NCBI GenBank assembly: GCA_022605955.1
Contig: JAKCOZ010000220.1
Span: 248,001 to 312,000 of the forward strand
Source: Rallus limicola
Lineage: Eukaryota; Chordata; Aves; Gruiformes; Rallidae
Direction of reading: 5' to 3'
Length of the DNA: 64,000 nt
Under the pieces are notes generated by a model, which saw only the letters and a list, made by a program, of their open reading frames with translations, made no database searches and was not told the DNA's origin. This document shows positions 61,701 to 64,000 of this stretch, one piece after another. Each line of letters starts with the position of its first letter. The first letter of the stretch is position 1. Made by a program: the position numbers and the translations under genes.

Positions 61701-64000
61701 CATGCCTGGAACCTCCTACGGTGCTTTTCTCGGCCCTAGCAGACTGCAGTTCAAAACATGCTAAACGTCCAGCAATAACTCCCAAAGTAAAGAAGCTAGG
61801 CCTGAAAGGCATAGCTTGTCTGAAACCTCCTAACAGGACACACGAGCAGACCCTGTCACTTTGGCTCTCAGCCTTTTCCTTTGCCTGGAAAGAGGGAACA
61901 TGCCTGGAACCTCCTACGGTGCTTTTCTCGGCCCTAGCAGACTGCAGTTCAAAACATGCTAAACGTCCAGCAATAACTCCCAAAGTAAAGAAGCTAGGCC
62001 TGAAAGGCATAGCTTGTCTGAAACCTCCTAACAGGACACCCGAGCAGACCCTGTCACTTTGGCTCTCAGCCTTTTCCTTTGCCTGGAAAGAGGGAACATG
62101 CCTGGAACCTCCTACGGTGCTTTTCTCGGCCCTAGCAGACTGCAGTTCAAAACATGCTAAACGTCCAGCAATAACTCCCAAAGTAAAGAAGCTAGGCCTG
62201 AAAGGCATAGCTTGTCTGAAACCTCCTAACAGGACACACGAGCAGTCCCTGTCGCTTTGGCTCTCAGCCTTTTCCTTTGCCTGGAAAGAGGGAACATGCC
62301 TGGAACCTCCTACGGTGCTTTTCTCGGCCCTAGCAGACTGCAGTTCAAAACATGCTAAACGTCCAGCAATAACTCCCAAAGTAAAGAAGCTAGGCCTGAA
62401 AGGCATAGCTTGTCTGAAACCTCCTAACAGGACACACGAGCAGACCCTGTCGCTTTGGCTCTCAGCCTTTTCCTTTGCCTGGAAAGAGGGAACATGCCTG
62501 GAACCTCCTACGGTGCTTTTCTCGGCCCTAGCAGACTGCAGTTCAAAACATGCTAAACGTCCAGCAATAACTCCCAAAGTAAAGAAGCGAGGCCTGAAAG
62601 GCATAGCTTGTCTGAAACCTCCTAACAGGACACACGAGCAGAGCAGACCCTGTCACTTTGGCTCTCAGCCTTTTCCTTTGCCTGGAAAGAGGGAACATGC
62701 CTGGAACCTCCTACGGTGCTTTTCTCGGCCCTAGCAGACTGCAGTTCAAAACATGCTAAACGTCCAGCAATAACTCCCAAAGTAAAGAAGCGAGGCCTGA
62801 AAGGCATAGCTTGTCTGAAACCTCCTAACAGGACACACGAGCAGACCCTGTCACTTTGGCTCTCAGCCTTTTCCTTTGCCTGGAAAGAGGGAACATGCCT
62901 GGAACCTCCTACGGTGCTTTTCTCGGCCCTAGCAGACTGCAGTTCAAAACATGCTAAACGTCCAGCAATAACTCCCAAAGTAAAGAAGCTAGGCCTGAAA
63001 GGCATAGCTTGTCTGAAACCTCCTAACAGGACACACGAGCAGCCCCTGTCACTTTGGCTCTCAGCCTTTTCCTTTGCCTGGAAAGAGGGAACATGCCTGG
63101 AACCTCCTACGGTGCTTTTCTCGGCCCTAGCAGACTGCAGTTCAAAACATGCTAAACGTCCAGCAATAACTCCCAAAGTAAAGAAGCTAGGCCTGAAAGG
63201 CATAGCTTGTCTGAAACCTCCTAACAGGACACATGAGCAGACCCTGTCACTTTGGCTCTCAGCCTTTTCCTTTGCCTGGAAAGAGGGAACATGCCTGGAA
63301 CCTCCTACGGTGCTTTTCTCGGCCCTAGCAGACTGCAGTTCAAAACATGCTAAACGTCCAGCAATAACTCCCAAAGTAAAGAAACTAGGCCTGAAAGGCA
63401 TAGCTTGTCTGAAACCTCCTAACAGGACACCCGAGCAGACCCTGTCACTTTGGCTCTCAGCCTTTTCCTTTGCCTGGAAAGAGGGAACATGCCTGGAACC
63501 TCCTACGGTGCTTTTCTCGGCCCTAGCAGACTGCAGTTCAAAACATGCTAAACGTCCAGCAATAACTCCCAAAGTAAAGAAGCTAGGCCTGAAAGGCATA
63601 GCTTGTCTGAAACCTCCTAACAGGACACACGAGCAGACCCTGTCGCTTTGGCTCTCAGCCTTTTCCTTTGCCTGGAAAGAGGGAACATGCCTGGAACCTC
63701 CTACGGTGCTTTTCTCGGCCCTAGCAGACTGCAGTTCAAAACATGCTAAACGTCCAGCAATAACTCCCAAAGTAAAGAAGCTAGGCCTGAAAGGCATAGC
63801 TTGTCTGAAACCTCCTAACAGGACACACGAGCAGACCCTGTCGCTTTGGCTCTCAGCCTTTTCCTTTGCCTGGAAAGAGGGAACATGCCTGGAACCTCCT
63901 ACGGTGCTTTTCTCGGCCCTAGCAGACTGCAGTTCAAAACATGCTAAACGTCCAGCAATAACTCCCAAAGTAAAGAAGCGAGGCCTGAAAGGCATAGCTT
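43751..64000. repeat. 198-bp tandem satellite array, right block (about 102 monomers)
   Basis: This is the same satellite, same orientation and same phase as the left block, resuming at GTCCAGCAAT directly after the CR1. It continues past the window end. Monomer lengths deviate at five places: a 3-bp loss at 45990/45991, a 1-bp gain near 47696, a 1-bp loss near 58981, a 1-bp gain near 59321, and a 5-bp tandem duplication (GAGCA) at 62637-62646. Single-base variants look more scattered than in the left block, and long identical multi-monomer blocks are harder to find. Recurring marked monomers still show local amplification, for example those with GGGAAAATG at 46448, 49221 and 50211. No gene is seen in this stretch. 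Confidence 0.98.
62637..62646. repeat. 5-bp tandem duplication (GAGCA) within a monomer
   Basis: The monomer reads CGAGCAGAGCAGACCC where the consensus reads CGAGCAGACCC, making it 203 bp. It looks like a simple slippage duplication and I see it only once in the window. Confidence 0.9.

Noticed and set aside
1..64000. CRISPR array
   Set aside because: The repeated unit is 198 bp and contiguous, with no unique spacers and no cas genes.
1..64000. CENP-B box as proof of centromere function
   Set aside because: I looked for the TTCG....A..CGGG pattern in the monomer and did not find it. Centromere identity therefore rests only on analogy.

Overview
The window is almost entirely one tandem satellite. 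A 198-bp monomer is repeated head to tail from base 1 to 39752 (about 201 copies) and again from 43751 to 64000 (about 102 copies). The array runs off both ends of the window, so its true length is not visible. I see no host gene, tRNA, rRNA, CRISPR array or gene promoter in it. Because 198 is divisible by 3 and the consensus lacks stops in one frame on each strand, the array gives very long apparent reading frames on both strands. I read these as arithmetic artefacts, not proteins.

The only other element is a 3998-bp CR1-type LINE (non-LTR retrotransposon) on the minus strand, at 39753-43750. It has a 5'-truncated ORF1 (esterase-like), a full uninterrupted ORF2 (APE endonuclease plus reverse transcriptase with all key motifs), a short 3' UTR with a stem-loop, and an octamer-repeat tail. 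The octamer tail and 3' end are of the type I associate with bird CR1, so the window is most likely from an avian genome, from a centromeric, pericentromeric or other heterochromatic block. The species cannot be fixed from the sequence.

Layout: 1-39752 is the left array, with clear nested higher-order duplications (12-monomer, 4-monomer and 6-monomer blocks, a 12-monomer block recurring 25 monomers away, and a segment recurring 144 monomers away). 39753-43750 is the CR1. 43751-64000 is the right array, which carries five independent indel monomers against one indel type (present twice) in the left array. The CR1 sits in the array with no target-site duplication and no loss: flanking monomers stay in phase once exactly 3998 bp are removed.

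The most interesting functional signal is inside the CR1. ORF1 ends with a canonical UUUAAAC slippery heptamer directly before its UAG stop, and ORF2 lies in the -1 frame, open from that site, with no AUG upstream of its endonuclease domain. This predicts ORF2 expression by -1 ribosomal frameshifting. A second signal is that many monomer variants are CpG-to-TpG/CpA changes, which suggests the array is or was methylated in the germ line.
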